This document shows, piece after piece, positions 6,631 through 8,086 of a stretch of DNA of 8,086 nucleotides. Made by a program: the position numbers and the translations under genes. Below the pieces are notes generated by a model. The model was not told where the DNA came from. It saw nothing but the letters and a program-made list of their open reading frames with translations, and did no database searches. The stretch lies in contig MGXL01000006.1 of NCBI GenBank assembly GCA_001801365.1, positions 725 through 8,810 on the forward strand, in the 5' to 3' direction. The first letter of the stretch is position 1. Every line of letters starts with the position of its first letter. This DNA is from Gammaproteobacteria bacterium RBG_16_57_12. Lineage in GTDB: Bacteria; Pseudomonadota; Gammaproteobacteria; RBG-16-57-12.

Positions 6631-7457
6631 CAGTTCTTCCCTAGCAGTTCCGCCAGCTCGCGGGAACGCCGGCACGCGGCGGCCAGGGCATCATCCATCA
6701 GCCGTCTCAGCCCGCCCTGCTCGAGCACCTTGAGCGCCTGCTCGGTCGTGCCGCCCGGCGAGGTCACCCGCTGGCGCAACAGGGCCACGTCCTCGGATGA
6801 CTCCAGCGCCATCTTGGCGGCGCCAAAGGTGGTCTGCAACGTTAATAGGCGCGCCATCTCCCTGGATAAACCCAGCTTTTCACCGGCCTGTTCCAGCGCC
6901 TCCATGATCAGAAAAATATAAGCCGGCCCGCTTCCGGACAGGGCCGTGACCGGGTCCATCAGGTCTTCATCATCCACCCACAGGGTCAGGCCCACGGTGC
7001 GCATGATGGATTCCGCCAAGTCGCGCTGATCATCGGTTACCAGGCTATTGGCATACAAAACCGAGGCGCCACTTTGTACCAGCGCCGGGGTGTTAGGCAT
7101 GACGCGGACAATGGCCCGGTCGCCGCCCAGCCAACGCTGCAGCGCCGCTTCCCGGATGCCGGCCGCGATGGACATTACCAGCGGCCGGCGCTCCCTGAGT
7201 GTGGCGGCCAGTTCGGCGCTCACCTCATGCAGCGCCTGCGGCTTCACGGCCAGCACCACCACATCGGCCGGCCCGGCCGCCTGGTGATTATCACGGTGTA
7301 CATTGACACCGAAGCTGGCCTGCAAGGCCTGGAGCTTGGCCTCGTCATGGTCCGAGACATGGATGCGCGTGCCCTGGCAACCGCCGGCGATCAACCCGCC
7401 GACCAGGCTGCGCGCCATGTTGCCGCCGCCAATAAACGCTATGGTACTGTCTTTCAT
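6630..7457 (-). CDS. proC: Pyrroline-5-carboxylate reductase
   Basis: ProC performs the last step of proline synthesis, the NAD(P)H-dependent reduction of 1-pyrroline-5-carboxylate to L-proline, in the cytoplasm. The 275-residue product has the usual family length. The N-terminal Rossmann domain carries FIGGGNMA (8-15) for dinucleotide binding, followed by VVVLAVKPQ (66-74) and the MPNTPA block (120-125). The C-terminal dimerisation and substrate domain includes ALSGSGPAYIF and the family signature RVTSPGGTT (230-238). All expected elements are present. The start ATG at 7457 is preceded by a weak AGGG. A 52-base gap separates it from yggS and contains a perfect TATAAT, so the gene may have its own promoter as well as read-through from yggS. 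The stop overlaps the yggT start. Confidence 0.98.
   Translation of the reverse strand: MKDSTIAFIGGGNMARSLVGGLIAGGCQGTRIHVSDHDEAKLQALQASFGVNVHRDNHQAAGPADVVVLAVKPQALHEVSAELAATLRERRPLVMSIAAGIREAALQRWLGGDRAIVRVMPNTPALVQSGASVLYANSLVTDDQRDLAESIMRTVGLTLWVDDEDLMDPVTALSGSGPAYIFLIMEALEQAGEKLGLSREMARLLTLQTTFGAAKMALESSEDVALLRQRVTSPGGTTEQALKVLEQGGLRRLMDDALAAACRRSRELAELLGKN
6636..6641 (-). promoter_or_regulatory. Ribosome binding site for yggT
   Basis: GGGAAG on the minus strand, within the last codons of proC, precedes the yggT ATG by five bases. It decides in favour of ATG 6630 over the upstream GTG. Confidence 0.7.
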
Positions 7458-7483
7458 CGTGATGCCCTGGATTTGGTCACCTG

Positions 7484-7489
7484 ATTATA
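7484..7489 (-). promoter_or_regulatory. Candidate -10 box for proC
   Basis: TATAAT, a perfect sigma70 -10 hexamer, occurs on the minus strand in the short yggS-proC gap. The -35 position (17-base spacing) reads TAGGTG, a poor match, and there is no extended -10. Transcription would start about 20 bases before the proC ATG. Confidence 0.35.
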
Positions 7490-7509
7490 TAGTGTCCGCT
7501 GCCAATCAC

Positions 7510-8086
7510 CTACACCACCTGGCGTGTACCGAAGATGGCGCTGCCAATGCGCACCAGGGTGGCGCCCTCGGCGATGGCCGCCTCCATATCATCCGACATG
7601 CCCATGGACAGGGTATCGAGCGCCAGACCCCGGCGGTTTAATTGTTCGAGCGCCTCACGCAGTTGCTGAAACGGCTGACGCTGCCCAGAAAAATCATGGG
7701 TTGGCGGCGGAATGCTCATCAAGCCGCGCAGGCGTAGATTGGGCAACAGGCTGATCGCCGCCGCCAGGTCCGGCAACTGCGCCAGAGTCGTGCCGGACTT
7801 GCTGGCTTCACCGCCGAGATTGACCTGCACGCAGATATTGAGCGGCGGCAGGCCGCTGCGCGCCTCATTCAGGCGCTGGGCGATCTTGAGCCGGTCGACA
7901 CTGTGCACCCAGTCAAAATTAATGGCGACCTGGCGGGTTTTATTAGACTGGAGGGGGCCGATGAAATGCCACTCCAGCGCCAGATCCTGTAACTCACTCA
8001 TCTTGGCCAGCGCCTCCTGCAGATAGCTCTCGCCGAAACGTCGCTTGCCCGCCGCTGCCGCCGCCCGTATGGCAGCGCTGCCGAAG
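7510..8086 (-). CDS. yggS: YggS family PLP homeostasis protein, 5' truncated
   Basis: The frame is open to the window edge, so the N terminus lies to the right; the ATG at 8001 is internal. About 191 residues are visible, ending at TAG 7510-7512. They match YggS/PROSC (PLPBP), an alanine-racemase-like TIM barrel that binds pyridoxal 5'-phosphate and buffers free PLP without known catalysis. Recognisable blocks are FGESYLQEAL, WHFIGPLQSNK, VHSVDR, CVQVNLGGEASKSG, LRGLMSIPP and the final LSMGMSDDMEAAIAEG, which forms the phosphate-binding region, then VRIGSAIFG. The PLP lysine would be in the missing part. Its place upstream of proC is classic for the family, and loss of YggS often perturbs amino-acid metabolism. 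Identification is firm. Confidence 0.96.
   Translation of the reverse strand, partial: FGSAAIRAAAAAGKRRFGESYLQEALAKMSELQDLALEWHFIGPLQSNKTRQVAINFDWVHSVDRLKIAQRLNEARSGLPPLNICVQVNLGGEASKSGTTLAQLPDLAAAISLLPNLRLRGLMSIPPPTHDFSGQRQPFQQLREALEQLNRRGLALDTLSMGMSDDMEAAIAEGATLVRIGSAIFGTRQVV

Overview
The window comes from a Gammaproteobacterium with moderately high G+C. The main reason is the gene order on the minus strand: yggS, proC, yggT, DUF167 (yggU), then metX and metW, a run I know from Pseudomonas-like and sulfur-oxidising gammaproteobacteria. A finer placement, such as a Chromatiales-like lineage, would be a guess. There is no tRNA, rRNA, CRISPR, insertion sequence or phage gene, and no gene-free stretch longer than about 110 bases.

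The left block (1-1769) is on the plus strand. It holds the 3' part of a ComF-type phosphoribosyltransferase gene, then msrB (methionine-R-sulfoxide reductase) and xth (exonuclease III family). msrB and xth share one base at a TGATG junction, so they are very likely translationally coupled, and both deal with oxidative damage (protein and DNA repair). The msrB reading frame carries a twin-arginine-like N-terminal signal. It also has a strong internal Shine-Dalgarno sequence and ATG just after that signal, which suggests an exported and a cytosolic product from one gene.

The right block (1794-8086) is on the minus strand and reads from right to left. It starts with a 5'-truncated yggS (PLP homeostasis), then proC (proline synthesis), yggT (membrane protein with two YggT repeats) and a DUF167 gene. 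A 658-residue dynamin-like GTPase gene follows, then metX and metW (methionine synthesis through acylated homoserine). proC and yggT overlap by one base, and metX and metW are two bases apart. The GTPase gene is the odd member: it sits between housekeeping genes, has AT-rich flanks, and has lower G+C in the lines I counted. xth and metW converge with 24 bases between them and no convincing terminator.

Most of the window is ordinary core metabolism. The two points that deserve follow-up are the dynamin-like GTPase embedded in the proC-metX neighbourhood and the apparent dual-start msrB.
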